Positions 10,659-22,730 of a stretch of DNA of 64,000 nt are shown one piece after another; the stretch's first letter is position 1, and every line of letters starts with the position of its first letter. Location: assembly GCA_024345305.1 (NCBI GenBank), contig BRON01000012.1:930001-994000 (forward strand), read 5' to 3'. This stretch comes from Mrakia gelida (taxonomy: Eukaryota > Basidiomycota > Tremellomycetes > Cystofilobasidiales > Mrakiaceae). The notes below the pieces were generated by a model, which saw nothing but the letters and a program-made list of their open reading frames with translations, searched no databases and was not told the origin of the DNA. The position numbers were made by a program, and so were the translations under genes.

Positions 10659-13600
10659 TCACATAGCTAGAGCAAACCTCCCACCACAGTACAAGCAAAC
10701 CTTCCCGACTTCTAAGACCGCATCGCTCAACCAATCCTTCACTCCTCCCTCTTCTTCCTCCTCTTCTGCCATCATCTCAACCTCAGCCTCCTCCATCTCC
10801 ACATCCCCATCCTCCTTCTGCTCCTTCTCCTCGATCTTGGGCTTCTTCGCCGAGGTCCTGGACTTGAGGTTGACGGGGAACGATGTGGGAAGAAGAGCCG
10901 GTCTCGCGCACGTCAAGCATTTGCGACTTTGAGGTGCTGAGATCACTTTGAGCGTTATTGAGCAGCGGTCTGGTTCGAACGAAGGCGAGAAGAGGAGGTC
11001 AGCGAGCGATTCGAGAAGGGAAGGGCCTCGAGAAAGGGCTCACCAAAGACATGCTCCTCCTTACAAACTCCAATCTCGAGATCCCCAAACTTGACTTCCT
11101 CCTCGCACCCAGGACAACTCTCGTACACCTCTCCACCTCCATCGCCCAACCAGCTTCCCAACCCTTTCCTCGCGACCTCCCACCCTACCACAGGCGCCTC
11201 CTCCTCGTCGTCCTCCATTGAGAAGACGGGAACAGGAGCAAAAGGTTGTTGTTCTCGAATCGTCGCGTGCTGGATGAGTTCCTCGAGTTCTTCTGGATCG
11301 ACAGCGATGGCGAGGGCAGGATCGAAGTGGAGAGCGAGATCGAAGGCTGTTCCTGCGAGTTGGCTGATGGTGAGGAGGTCGGAGGGTGAAGGGGGTGGAG
11401 AGGAGGGGAGGGAGGGTCGAAGGTAGATGGAGAGGAGGGCGTGGATGAGGAGGGTGAGGTAGGTGAGGTCTTCGGCTGTTGGATCGAGACGAGAGCGAAG
11501 GGAAAGAAGAGAAGTCAGACTCGTCGACAACGAGAGGACGAAAGAGGAGAGCAGAAAGACAAACCTCCGTGAATGAACTCCTTCGTCCTGTTCGCCCAGT
11601 CGAGGATGATCCCGAGAGATTGAGTAACGACGAGACGAGAGAGGACTTCGCTCTGAGCGGCAAACTCTTCTCGTTGAGGACCTTCAACAGTCTACAAAGA
11701 GACAGAGCAAAAGAGAGAACGGCGAATCAGCGTCGAAGACGCGAGAGAACGAAAGGGAAACGAACGACGACGCGACTCACCGAAAGATACCTGGCGAGAG
11801 CGTACCTCACTCTCAGCTTCACCAAACTACCCTTCTCCCACAAATCTTCTTTCAGACCTCGACTGAACCAAGCTCTCGCGTCCTCAAGCTTCTCGGGGCA
11901 GTCGTCCAGAGACGTGACCGAGGGGAGGTCGGTTTCCTCCGAGGGGAGTTGGCGAACGGTTCGAAGGAGGTGAGGGCTGAGGAGAGGGAAGCCTGCCACT
12001 GAGGAGGGTAGATTGGAACTGAAGGGTGCAAAGAAGGGCGCGAGGAGAGCGGGAGTGGAGATATCGAAGTCTGCGAGGAACGAAGAGCGGTGAATTAGCA
12101 AGAGAACGCGTCGAGGGAAGTGCGACGATGGGAGCGACGAACTGTTCGTAACGGTATCGAGAGCCTCTCTGATATCTTTGAGCTGAGTAGCCCGTTGAGG
12201 TTGAGTGTGAGTGGCGATCTCGGCGGTGACGATGGTTGAGCTTTGCCCGGAAGGGATGAGGTAGCTGATGTCGTGGAAGGAGACGGGTCTGCGAGGCGAG
12301 AATCGAGGATGAGCGAGCGAGAGGAAGTCAGCCTCAATTCTTTCGTGAACGAGAGTGAGGTTGGCACTCACTGATGAAGCCAACTCCAAAGTCCTCGTCC
12401 GAGGTAGATCGCTCCCGAACACCTCATCGTTGTCTCGGTTATCGAGGTCTTGACGAGGGTCATCTTGACTCGATTGCTCTCGACGTCCTCAAACGCGATT
12501 CGAGCGGTGGTCGAGAGGTACTTTGAGATGGCGAGGTTGTAAGCGGGTTCCGGGGTATCGAGAGCTTCGATGAGATGGAAGGTACCGTCGACGAGGGTGA
12601 GGACGATGGAGGTCGAAGTGTAGGAGTTGATCGCTGGTGGACGAGAACGAAGATCGAGGGAGAGTCGCGTCGATCAGCTGTTGCGTCGTCGACTCCTGCG
12701 ACAGAGCAGATTAGCAACGCAAGGGAGAAATTGAACTTACCAGCGCACCCAGAAAGCTTCGAGCACCCAGCCCAGTCTCCCATCTTAGCGAGCAGCAGCG
12801 TCTTCTCTCCCTCCCAACCTCGCTTCTCTTCCTCGACGCTCGGACTCCAGAACGTCACCTTTCCAGGACGAGTGACAACGAGGAGCTGCCTGTCCGACTG
12901 AGACCAAGCGAGACTCGTGATGGGATGGTTGTCGGCTGGGTGAATGATGGTTCGTTCGCCGACGGAGAGGGAGGAGGGTTCGGACGCGTCGAGAAGGATT
13001 TGGAGGAGGGTGATCACGCCGGACGGAGTGGTGTAGACGAGAGGGACTGAGGCTGTTCGGGCAAGGTCGGAGAAGTCAGAAGAGTCCTCGAGGGGTTGGA
13101 GCTGAGAAATACGACGAACCTGTAGTCGTGGAGGTGTACGACCATTCGCTGAAGGCAAGGGAGTTGATGAAACGATCTTCGAGCCGAGCCTTGTGAACGA
13201 AGGTCATCTTCTGGTCCAATCCGATCCTGCATCGTCAAAACACACAACCATCAGTCAGCTACAGTCTAAGAGAGCCACGAAGAGAAGAGCGAAGCGACTC
13301 ACGACCAAAACGTGATCGAACCAGCCTTGTGTCCGAGAGCGAGCAGACTTCGACTTGAGAGCTTCCCTCCGCTGACCTGAGGCGACCAAGCCATGCCTAG
13401 CGACAAAGAACGAAAGACGAAGGTCAGATCCAGCTCGAGTGCTTGTGTCGAGCATCCATATAGACTCACAGAGAACCTGACAATCCATCACTCGCTGAGC
13501 GTTCCACTGATCCATCCCCTCCCACGAAGCGAGCTCCGACTCAGTCTGTTCTCGTCCGGAGGGGAAGTCCGTGACCTTGAGAAGCTTATCGGTAAGGTTG

Positions 13601-14545
13601 TCGGTCTGTTTTGAAGCCGAAGGGCCAGTCAGTCAGTCGCGTCGAAGGAGCCGAAGGGAGGGAGGGAGCGAAGACGTCGAGCTCACCTGAACCCATTCTC
13701 CCTTCAACGGATCTTTGGAAGGAGCGTAGATGTAGGCTTCGAGGTTGGAGTTGGTGGCGACGAGTACGCATCTGTAGCATCCAAAGAGAAGGGGTAAGCT
13801 CTCCGGTCGAAGGGTGGATGGAGGGAAGGGGAGTAACGAGAGGGAGGGAGGGAAGGAAGGGAATCGAGAAGCTCACCCTCCGAGCGAGCTCGCTCCTGAA
13901 GGAGACCAGCAGGCTCCTCTCCACAAGATCTCAGTCTGATGGAACTGTCCTCCCAGGTTGATTACTCGATCATCTATCCTCCCATCGAACCAAAAACTCG
14001 AATCAGCTCAGGATTCACCTCTCGGCGAGCAACGAAACCAAGGAAGGAAGGAGGCTCTCGAGCTCAACTCACCCTTGGAATGCTCGACCCAATCTATGAA
14101 GTCCTGAGGATGAGGAAGCTTGATCTTGGTAGCGAAGCAGGAGAGAGCATCCGGGATAGCTTCCAGTTCCTCCTTCTCTGCTTTATCCGTCGTTTCCTTT
14201 GGACGAGGATGGCCATGACCGTAAGCTGACCAGGCGGAGAGGTAGGATTGTCGGATAGGTCCTAGACTGCCAGGAGCAGCGGAGGGAGCGAAGCAGGGTT
14301 GATGGGCCTGGGAAGATCGAAAGGAAGAACACGAAGTCAACGTCTGGATGCGAGTGAGAGTACGAGAGAACGGGATGCGAGGGGACGGGACGGACGGTGA
14401 TGGAGATGATCTTAGAGGTCACCGCGAGGAACTGGCCGTCTTGAGAACGCTGGAAGATCTGAGGTTGGGAGGAGGGAACGGCGGATTCGAGGAGGATGGA
14501 AGAGAGAACATCCGCTTTCGGAAGTGAGCCTGAGGGGGAGACCAT
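10659..14545 (-). CDS. RNA polymerase III factor TFIIIC subunit (TFIIIC-delta WD domain plus zf-TFIIIC; Tfc8/Sfc9/GTF3C4 type)
   Basis: About 13-14 exons read from ATG 14545 to TGA 10661-10659, roughly 970 residues. The N-terminal part reads as a beta-propeller, for example FQRSQDGQFLAVTSKIISIT, ILWRGACWSPSGASS, ALGHKAGSITFWS and SLAWSQSDRQLLVVTRPGKV. The last exons hold a zinc-finger module: CPGCEEEV, VCKEEHVF, DRCSITL, CLTCARPA and CLYCGG. That order (two Cys pairs, a Cys/His pair, RCS.TL, then more Cys pairs) is the zf-TFIIIC pattern. The factor binds the B box of tRNA genes and helps place TFIIIB. Introns use GTGAGT or GTTCGT donors and CTGAC-like branches. A 72-nt stretch near 12,105 (GTTCGT...GCAG, a multiple of three) may be intron or coding. 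A longer acidic, Glu-rich insert precedes the last Cys pair. No frame breaks were found. Confidence 0.85.
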
Positions 14546-14814
14546 CCGAAGACGAAGAGGGAGTGGATCGGAAGGCAAGGGAGGGAGGAGGGAAGGAGGT
14601 TGAGGTCGACGTTTGAGGCCACTTCGTGCCTCGACTTGTTTTGATTCTTTCGACGAGCGCGAGTTTTCGTTCGGCTCTTCTGGCTGGGTCGAGCAGAGTT
14701 CTGATGCTCTGGGAAAATGGGTGAGATCGAAGAAAAGTTTCCTATCCTGTTTTGCTTCGACTTTCGAGGAGAAGAAGGTCGGTCGTCTCGTGCTGCATCG
14801 ATCAAAACGGTTTC

Positions 14815-17431
14815 CTACGTCTCCTTTTCGACCTCGATCCGGACGGCGGAGGACCTGTGGAGAGATACGAAGAGAAAGAATTTTATCAGCGCGAAGTTGT
14901 TTCGAACGAGAGGAGAGGAAGAACGAAACGGAGGAACGGAGAACTCACCGACGCGTCGTCAAATCCACCCACCTGCCCAGTCCCTCTCGGCTTCCGCACC
15001 AGCACGACGACGATCTGCCTACGACGACTCGACGGCGGATCCAGATCTGAAGAGACAGCGAAGAGAGAAAGGGAAGAGAATGAACTTTGCTTCCGATCAT
15101 CGTTCCCTCGACGCTCGTCGAGAAAGTAAAGCGCAGACGAAGGTCGACGAACCGAAGGAACAGCTCGAATGGAGTTTCGTTTCCAGCGAGAGATCTGTGG
15201 AAGCATAAAACAAGCTCGGGGTCAGCTGGGATTCGATCCAGCAAAAAAGAGGGGAGAGAAGGGAGAGCGCGAGACGAACCTCGAATCGAACGCGTCGAGA
15301 TCGAACCCTTCGAACGCCAGAGCCGATCGAACCTCCTCGGCCGAGCACTCCATGAGGAAATCGATGGGAGTTTCGTCTTCGGGAACGTACGGGAGGTCCG
15401 AGTCGCAAACGAGGCAATGCGGGTTGAATCCGTCGGGATCCTCCAATCGCTTCGGTTCGTCGAGCCAGAGGGCCTTCCCTCCGTTCTCGTCGCCGTAGAC
15501 GACCCCGGTTCGTAAGGGGATAGGACCGATGGAGAGGTAGTTCCATATGACTTCCGTCGAGGAAGGGAGGTGAGGTCCGAGGAGTTGGAGACGTTGGACG
15601 TTGAGTCGGATTTCGAGATCTTTGAGTTTTGAAGGTCCACCGATGAGAAGGAGATCGACTCGGAGGGAGGGTTTGAGGTTGTAGGCGATCTCCAGGCACT
15701 CCGGTTTGCATCCTACGGCGGTCTCGAGAGATGGACTTGACATGAACGCGCATCCGAACTCGATCCTCTCCAGCGAAGTGAACGCGTCGAAAGCGCAGAC
15801 CGTCGCGTCCTGGGAAGGGAACGGGGTGAAAAAAGGGATCAGTGCACCGTCTTCACCTTGGGGTAGATCGAGATATCCTTACCCAATCCTGGAAAGAAGG
15901 AGAGGGATCGAGAGAGTCAGTACCGATCTTACGACGACGCGAAGAGGTAGCGTCCGGCGGAAACACACACACTCACCTTCCAGAAGAACGTCGAATCGCG
16001 ATAACGAGATTGGAAGACCAAGGCTCTGACCGATTGGACGACTTGGGCCAGAGAAGTCACCATGGATCGACTGATCGTGCAGTAATCCAGAACAAACTCG
16101 ACCCGGTCCGGTCGCTCTTTTGCTCCCACCGTCCAGCCAACCGCGACCGAGTCGAAAAGCACCTCCTTCCATTCGTTAAGGAACTCATCTACCGACGACG
16201 AGACAGACCCATGAAGGTCGATCCAATCGGACTTCGAGAGAACGAAGGTTTGTTGATCCGGCTCCTCTTGCGTCCTTTCCATCCCGATGGTCGACGACGA
16301 CGATCTCCTGGAGGAGGTTTCAGAGAGTTGGGAGGGAGCAAACCGAGGAGAGAATTCCTTCCGTGAAAGTGGGATCCATCCTGACCGTCAGGTGATTGAG
16401 GGAGGGAAGGAGTTCGACGAGGAAGGAAGGGATGGCGGGGGAGCCGAGGACGACGAAGGCTAATGAAACGGTGTCGCCTACCTGTTGAAAGCGAGCTACG
16501 AGTTCCGAGGCGAATCCGTTATCGTCCAGTCCGAATTCGAGCTCGAACGCGAGCGGGCGAGGAGGAGAGGAGGGAGAAGGAGGAGGAGTGATGGCGTCGA
16601 GGGGAAAGGTTGAACGAGTGACGGGACCGTCGATGTCGACGATCTGGATGGTGGGATGTCCTCGGATGGCGTCGAGAACTGTTCCAGTGAGGATACATAG
16701 AGAAAGGAAGATCTTGTGGAGACCTGTCATCTTCCCGACGGCGTCGAGGACGGGAGGCAGGAGGGAAGCCATGGGTCCAGGTCCATCCGCGACGGTTGCG
16801 AGTTGGAGCTCCCTGAAACACAAGCAAAAAGAAAAATTGAGTAGGTCTGTCAGCTCGACGATTGAGCATGGCCATGATAGAGAAGGAGACGCGAGACGAA
16901 CTTGATCACTCCAGCGACGCACGGATCGTCCGCCCTTCCTCGAAGCAGCTCCAAAGCGAACGGTTTTTGAAGGTCGACACAGAGAGTGGAGAAGTGCACA
17001 GAGAAGCAGACCTTCATGAAGAAGCCAAGGTGCAGTGTCAGTTCGGTCGAACGACGACAAGTGGAGACAGAGACGAGGTGGAAGGAACGAAAGGAAGGAA
17101 AGATCGCTGAAGCTCACCTCTCGAAGAAGCTTGCAAGTCATGGAGCTAGCGAGGGCCGCATGGGTCTCTTCGTATCGCGAGGATGGGATCATTTTGACGA
17201 TAAGAAGAATGATCTCGTTCGGCAGCTGTCCGAATATAAGGAGGTGGAGAGATGAGCTCGGGAGAGACAGAGAGGAAGGAGGGAAGGGAGAAGCGTGAGC
17301 TCGCAGCTCACTTCGAGAAGATAGCATCGGCCGTGGAGCTGTGATTGCGAAGAGAAAGGTCAGTTCATATCTTGAGATGAAAGAGAAGGATCGAGACTCA
17401 CCCCCTGAACAGTCTGAGTCGTATCGTTCAT
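14815..17431 (-). pseudogene. F-box protein gene with one frame break
   Basis: The ATG is at 17431. Two tiny phase-0 exons (MNDTTQTVQG and LHGRCYLLE) lead to the F-box exon LPNEIILLIVKMIPSSRYEE, then MTCKLLRE. Further exons read VCFSVHFSTLCVDLQKP and a long LRR-like exon (ELQLATVADGPGP to LLPSLNHLTVRMDPTFTEG). That exon hits TGA at 16322-16320. Coding resumes in the +1 frame as ERTQEEPDQQTFVLSKSDWI and continues through VFQSRYRDSTFFWK. Next come a probable 6-nt exon (15888-15883, D-W), DATVCAFDAFTSLERIEFG and a last exon ending VEKET at TAG 14817-14815. All later introns keep frame. The product would be a substrate adaptor for an SCF ubiquitin ligase. The single break suggests recent loss or a base error. 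Confidence 0.6.
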
Positions 17432-17835
17432 CGTTCGTTCGTCGTCGCTGGAGGTCAAAAGAAGGGAAGGGAGGAGGTTCGAAGCTCAACCGCAACTGCG
17501 GAGTTCAAACTCGTCTCGTAGACCTCAACAGCCTCAGCAACTGATACCTCTACATATCCTCAGATCTACTTTCCGTTCATTCTTGTCGCAGAGCGTAGGA
17601 ATAACTCCTCGAAGCCGGCGACTCTTCGAGCTTCGACGCGAGCGCGTCGCCTCTTTGGCCTTAAAACGAACAGCACAAAGGAGTTGATAGATCCCAAAAC
17701 AAAACGAGTACTAGTATAAAGGAACGAAACATATTAACCAAGCACACAAACTACTGTATCAAGATAGCGAAAACAAAGTCCCCAAAGTCCAACGAAAACA
17801 AAGTCCTCTCCTCTCCTCGACGCGTCTCTCTCTCT
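17432..17835. other. Intergenic: 5' flank of F-box gene, 3' flank of MDR-fusion gene
   Basis: AT-richer than its surroundings around 17660-17770, as expected for a 3' end and poly(A) region of the minus-strand gene ending at 17836. No gene is supported. Confidence 0.4.
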
Positions 17836-20800
17836 CTAGTTAACCAACCTAACCCCCCAAACCTCCTCCTCGCACGCGTATCTCTTCGCTCCTCCTCCCG
17901 CTTCCCTTCCACCACCCTCCCTCTCTCCCTCTTTCCCGCCCGCCCACCCACCACCACCACCCTCCCCACCACCCCTCCCACCCAGCACCTCAAACGCCTC
18001 CCCCCCTCTCTCAAACGGCACCACCTTGCCCACCCTCACAGGCCTGTACGGCTTGGTCGCTGCTATCCACTCGAGGATGTCCCTCACGTCCTCTCCGAGG
18101 GAGTCGACGGAGGGCCCTGAGCCGGAGGGGGGGAGGACGAGGTAGGAGATTTGCTTCTTGTCCTTTTTGATGAAGGTTCGACGGAGGGAGCGGAAGGAGT
18201 TTTTGGTTGAGGAGGAGGGGAGGGAGGAGGTGGTGGTGGTGGTGGGAGAAGGGGAAGGAGCAGGAGAGTCTCCTTTGGTTGAGGTGAATCTGTGAAAGAT
18301 GAGCGAAGCGAAGGAAAGGAAAGAAATCAGTTTCGTGCGTTCGACGCGTCTCGTCAAGAACGAAAAGAAGCTCAGACTCACTGTCCCCCACTCCCCAGCA
18401 CTCTCCTACTGGCATCATAAACCTTTCTACCCCCCTCACAATCCAAAACAAACTCGAAACTCCCCTCATGCTCCCCATTCACCACCTCCACCGCCTCCCC
18501 AACCTTCACTTCCAACCCTCTCCTCCTCCCATTCGCTTCATCCCCAGCAACCGCCTCCCTCACCCACTCCTCCCCCCACTCCTCCACCACCTGAATAACC
18601 ACCACCACACCCTTGCTCATCAGCTCCTGAGCCGCAAGGATCCCAACTCCCCAATCGCTCCCCACCCCTCCTGCCGCTCCTCCCCCAAGCAACACCAAAG
18701 CGCGAGATCCGCGAGGAACCCCCCCAACAGCTCGATGAGCCGTCACTCCCAGCAACGGCAAGCTCGCTAAATCCTCGAGAGTCATCCACTCGTCGCCTTG
18801 AGACGAAGGACTCCCAAACCCACTCGGAGCAGAACACCCGGCTAGCCATCTCCTCTCCACCACTAAGAACTCCTTCGCCGCTCCCCCTGACGGAACAAGC
18901 CCATAAACCCAATCCCCTTTCGCGAACCCCTTCGTCCCCCCTCCAGCCCCCGAGGCATTCTCCCCACACTCGACGACCTTTCCTACCCAACTCCTCCCCA
19001 CCACCGCTCCCTTCTCCGCCCGCCTCGCTGCTTGGGCATCGTGCGAGTCGAGTGCGATGGCCCAGACTCGGACGAGGACGGAGGAGGAGGGGAGTTTGGT
19101 TGGTGGGGGTGTGTGGGAGGTGTAGCTGACTGAGAGGTGGGGGTGGGTTTGGGTGTGTGAGGAAGACAAGGGTGGGGGGGAGGAAAGGAGCGAGAGGGTT
19201 GAGAGGGATGTGGTTGGGAGGCCCACGACGGAGAGGGGGCGGGAGGGGGAGAGGAGAGTGGAGAGGCGGGAGGTTGTGTGAGTTGTGGAGGGGCGGTAGG
19301 CTCCTGAGGGGAGGGTTAGGGTGCTGAGGAGGGTGGGAGGGGGGGAGTGGGTGGGCGGGCAAGCAAGTCTAAATCAGCTCGACGCGTCGAACGAAGAAAT
19401 CGATCGACTGGAAAGGGAGCGACGAAGCAGCGAACTCACGAATACCCACTCCCCCCACTCAAACTACTCCCTCCTCCGTCCCCCAAACTAGCCGCCCCGC
19501 CCATCACCTGAGGCATCCTGTACGTGCTAACCGTCGACATCCCTCCCCCTCCCTTTCCAGCTTCACTCATCACCCTCCTCCTGCTCCCCTCTCCTCCTTC
19601 GCTCGCTCGTCTGCTCTTTCCACCCCCACCGGCATCAGACCAACCTCCTTGGAACGAAGCCAGTGAAAGCACGCTCTTCCGTCTCGAGTCCGAAGGCGAC
19701 AGTCCTCCAGCGATGGAAGGCGGAGCAGACGAGAGGGAAGGGTACCTCGTTGAGCCTTCGAAGGAGTCGATGAGAGCTGAGGTTGGGCGGGGGAGGAAGG
19801 GAGTTTGAGACTGCGAGGGTGAGGATGGTGCGGTGAGAGACGAGGTGCTGGCGTTGATTGAGCCGGGGGAGGTGACGAGGTTGGAGTTGGGCGAGAACAT
19901 CGAAGTCGGTCGACTGGAACTCCTCGCGTTGGAGTTCGGGTTGGGGATGATAATCGGCGGCGGCGCATCGACTTCCGATCTATAGCTCGCTTGGGAGTAC
20001 TTCGAGCTCGTGGAAACGTTGCTGACCACCGATCCCGGTCTTTTGGGGAACGGACGAAGGTGGGGAGGGACGAACGACCGCGACGAAGAGGAGGAAAGAG
20101 GGAGTTGTTGGGGGTAGGATCCACTGGTGGTGAGGAGGACGTTGTTCGGAGGAGGAGGAGGGGAGATGGGATTGGTTGGAGTGATGGGTTGGATAGGTCT
20201 TGAGGAGGAGGAGGATCCAGTTGAGGAAGGGGAGGAGGAAAGGTTTGAGGTTGAGGAGGGGAAGCGAGGGGGAGGGAGAGGCGACATTTCAGGTTCTTGG
20301 TCTGGATCGTCGTAGGCGAGACCGGAGTAGGCGTCGTCGAGGTGGGTGTAGGATAAGGGGGAGGGGAGGAAAGTTGGGGAACCTCGGTCGCGTCGGGAAG
20401 AGTTGGCGTTGGTGGTGAGGGATTTCCGGCTTTCCGACGAGGAGGAGGTGCTTCGCGTCCTTTCCCTCTCCCTCCCACTTCCGACGACCTCCTCCACACG
20501 CTCAGGATGGAACGACACCTCCCCAAATAGATCCCTTCCACTATCCTCCACCCCATGCTCGTGCCCTCCGCGAGCGGGGAACCCCAGAGGCGTAGGAGGT
20601 TGAAGCGTGAGCGTCGGCGTCGAGCTCTGAGGAGGCGATCCCTGCTCCTCCCTCTCTTCCTCCTCCTCGTCGTCCACTCCCGTCGCGAAACTCTTGATGG
20701 AGTACATCGACGTCCGAGGAGTCCAGAACACGTCGTCTTCCTCCGACGACAAGGAGCCTTCGTCATCCTCGAGAACGACCGACTTCCTCCTCCTCGTTCC

Positions 20801-21988
20801 GGCGCTCTTGTCGAGGAGTTTCTGAGCGACCTTCCCTGCGTCCAGACCTCCTTGTGCTCCTCGTTGGGAGCTGGAGCTTGACGATCCCATGACTCGAATC
20901 CCAAGTCCGACCTCGGAGTCGGGAGGAGTGAGCGTCTCGAGCGTGACCGCTGGTGGAGGTTGGGATTGACTGGACGAGGAGTTCGAGGACGACGCGCCGT
21001 ACTGCTGCTGGGTCGAAGTTGTCGGAGGATTGGAGGATGAAGCGAGGGTACTGCTCGGCGAGAGGACCGGTCGTCGATGTGGAAGAGGAATCAACGTTGA
21101 AGAAGGCTGAGGAGGAGGAGGAGGGGGAGCCGAAGGCGACGTGTTCCACCCTCCTCTGACTGACGAAGAGTTGAAGTACGACGGTCGACGTTCTGGTGCT
21201 GCTGGGAGGGGGTTGGTATCCTCTACGACTGTTCCGAGGGAAGGGGAACCGAACCTGCGGATCCTTGACCCTGAGTTGGAGGAGGAGAAGGAGTTGGATC
21301 GGGAGTGGTTGTTGGAGGAAGGTCGAGAGGGTGGTTCGAGAGGGGAGGAGAGGGAGGGTGAGTTGGAGTAGGAGGAAGAGGAAGGGGAGGGTCGGCTGCT
21401 GCTGCTTGAGATGGTTCGTTGAGTTTCTCGTTCTCGAACTGTTGCTCCTGTTGAAGACCCTTCACCTCGCTTGTTGGCGTGGGAGGAGGAGGAAGCGAGC
21501 TCGTTGCCGGCTGCTCCTGCTCTCTTACCTTCCCTCTCGCTCTGGAGTTGGACGAGGTCGAACGAAGGCTGCTGCTGCTGATGTCGATGCTGTTCCTGCT
21601 CCTGCTGCTGTTGTTGTTGTTGTTCCTCTGCCTCCCTCCTCCTCCTACTCGAGGAGCTCTTCTTCTTCCTCGTCGTCGCTCCTGCTCCGTCTCCGACGTC
21701 TGAGCTCGCTGTGAGCTCGAACCTCTCGTTCCCTCCTCCCGCTGCTGCCATACTCCTCCTCTGACTAGGATGGATCCATGCCGTCTGCGTTGGTGAGTGT
21801 GTATGTGAGTCCGAGTTGAAGGAAGAGATGGAAGGAGTAGAGTTGATCTTGGGAGAGGACGTCGAGGTTGAAGCTGAAGCTGACACTCGGCGAGGGCGAG
21901 TAGGAGCAGACGACAGGTACGATTGAGAAGGGGAGTGAGTGAGGGTTTGCCACAGCGTAGGTTTGGATTTCTTGGAGGAAGACGACAT
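17836..21988 (-). CDS. Long disordered N-terminus fused to an MDR (GroES-like alcohol dehydrogenase/quinone reductase) domain
   Basis: Three exons, 21988-19440, 19368-18382 and 18289-17836, total 3,990 nt, giving 1,329 residues in one clean frame. The first 850 residues are Ser/Pro-rich and low-complexity, with a Gln run (EEQQQQQQQ) near residue 120. The C-terminal half reads as a medium-chain reductase: VLVRVWAIALDSHDAQAARR, GRSWVGKVVECG, FAKGDWVYGLVPSGG, EDLASLPLLGVTAHRAVGG and a weak nucleotide-binding loop LLGGGAAGGVGSDWG. The usual catalytic Zn Cys/His set is not evident, so catalysis is doubtful. This resembles the catalytically poor MDR proteins of the yeast Ast1 type. The two introns are short with GTGAGT donors and CTGAT branches. 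The C-terminal tail is Gly-rich. The role is unknown; the disordered half could serve in binding or localisation. Confidence 0.7.
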
Positions 21989-22730
21989 GCTGGCTGTAGG
22001 AGAGAAGGAGAAGGAGGAGGAGGGGAGGGAGGGTCAGCTCGAAGGAAGGAGGGGGGAGGGGAGGAGGAGGAGGGGAGGTGTGAGGTCGAGTCTCATGTTG
22101 AACGAAGCTGACGACTCTCGTTTCTCCTTCTTCTCGTATCTTCTCTGTTCGGACAAGCTCGTGTAGCCCTTCTCGCCTTCACGAGCATCCTCTCCAGCCT
22201 CTCAGCCCTCCTCCCCCTTCATCCCAGCTCCAAGCGTCCAACTCCAACACCGAGAGCGAGACTTGTTTGCTCCCTCCCCTCCTGCCCTCCTTCCTTCTGT
22301 CTCTCTTCGCCGTTTCTGGCACTCACCTAGCTCTGCTCTCTGCAATCTCGTCTACGTCCCCGCACGAAAGGTCGAACCTGAGGAGGAAGAGGGAAGGGGA
22401 AGTCGACGTTGGCGTTGAAGGAGGGGAGCAAAAAGGACGAGTCGGCGACCGCGACCTCGAGCTCGACCTCGATCGCGAAGCAGAGGGAAAGCCTGGGTCG
22501 TCATCTCTTTCTCGACTGATTTTGTTCGCGGTCTGCGGCAGAATATAGAGCTTTAGTGAATGGTATAGTCATGGTCAAAAGTAAGAGAAAGGCAAAGAAA
22601 GCGCGCGTAAACAAAAAGAAACCTCGTCCGTCCAACTCCCAAACGCGTCGTCGGCCCTCCCTCCCTCGGATAGTTAGAAGGGGAGAGGGAAGGGAAAGAA
22701 AGGGTAGCGGACGATAGGCGTGAAGGTGAT
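21989..22730. other. Intergenic: 5' flank of MDR-fusion gene
   Basis: GA-rich at 22010-22080, reading CT-rich on the minus strand before the gene's ATG. A plus-strand ORF at 22267-22548 opens with a hydrophobic stretch, but it lacks an ATG in good context and has no splice partners, so I do not call it. 22560-22730 is the 3' flank of clathrin light chain. Confidence 0.4.

Noticed and set aside
22267..22548. ORF with a hydrophobic start that could be a secreted protein
   Set aside because: It begins at a non-ATG codon and lies in the upstream region of the MDR-fusion gene; no paralogue or splice support.
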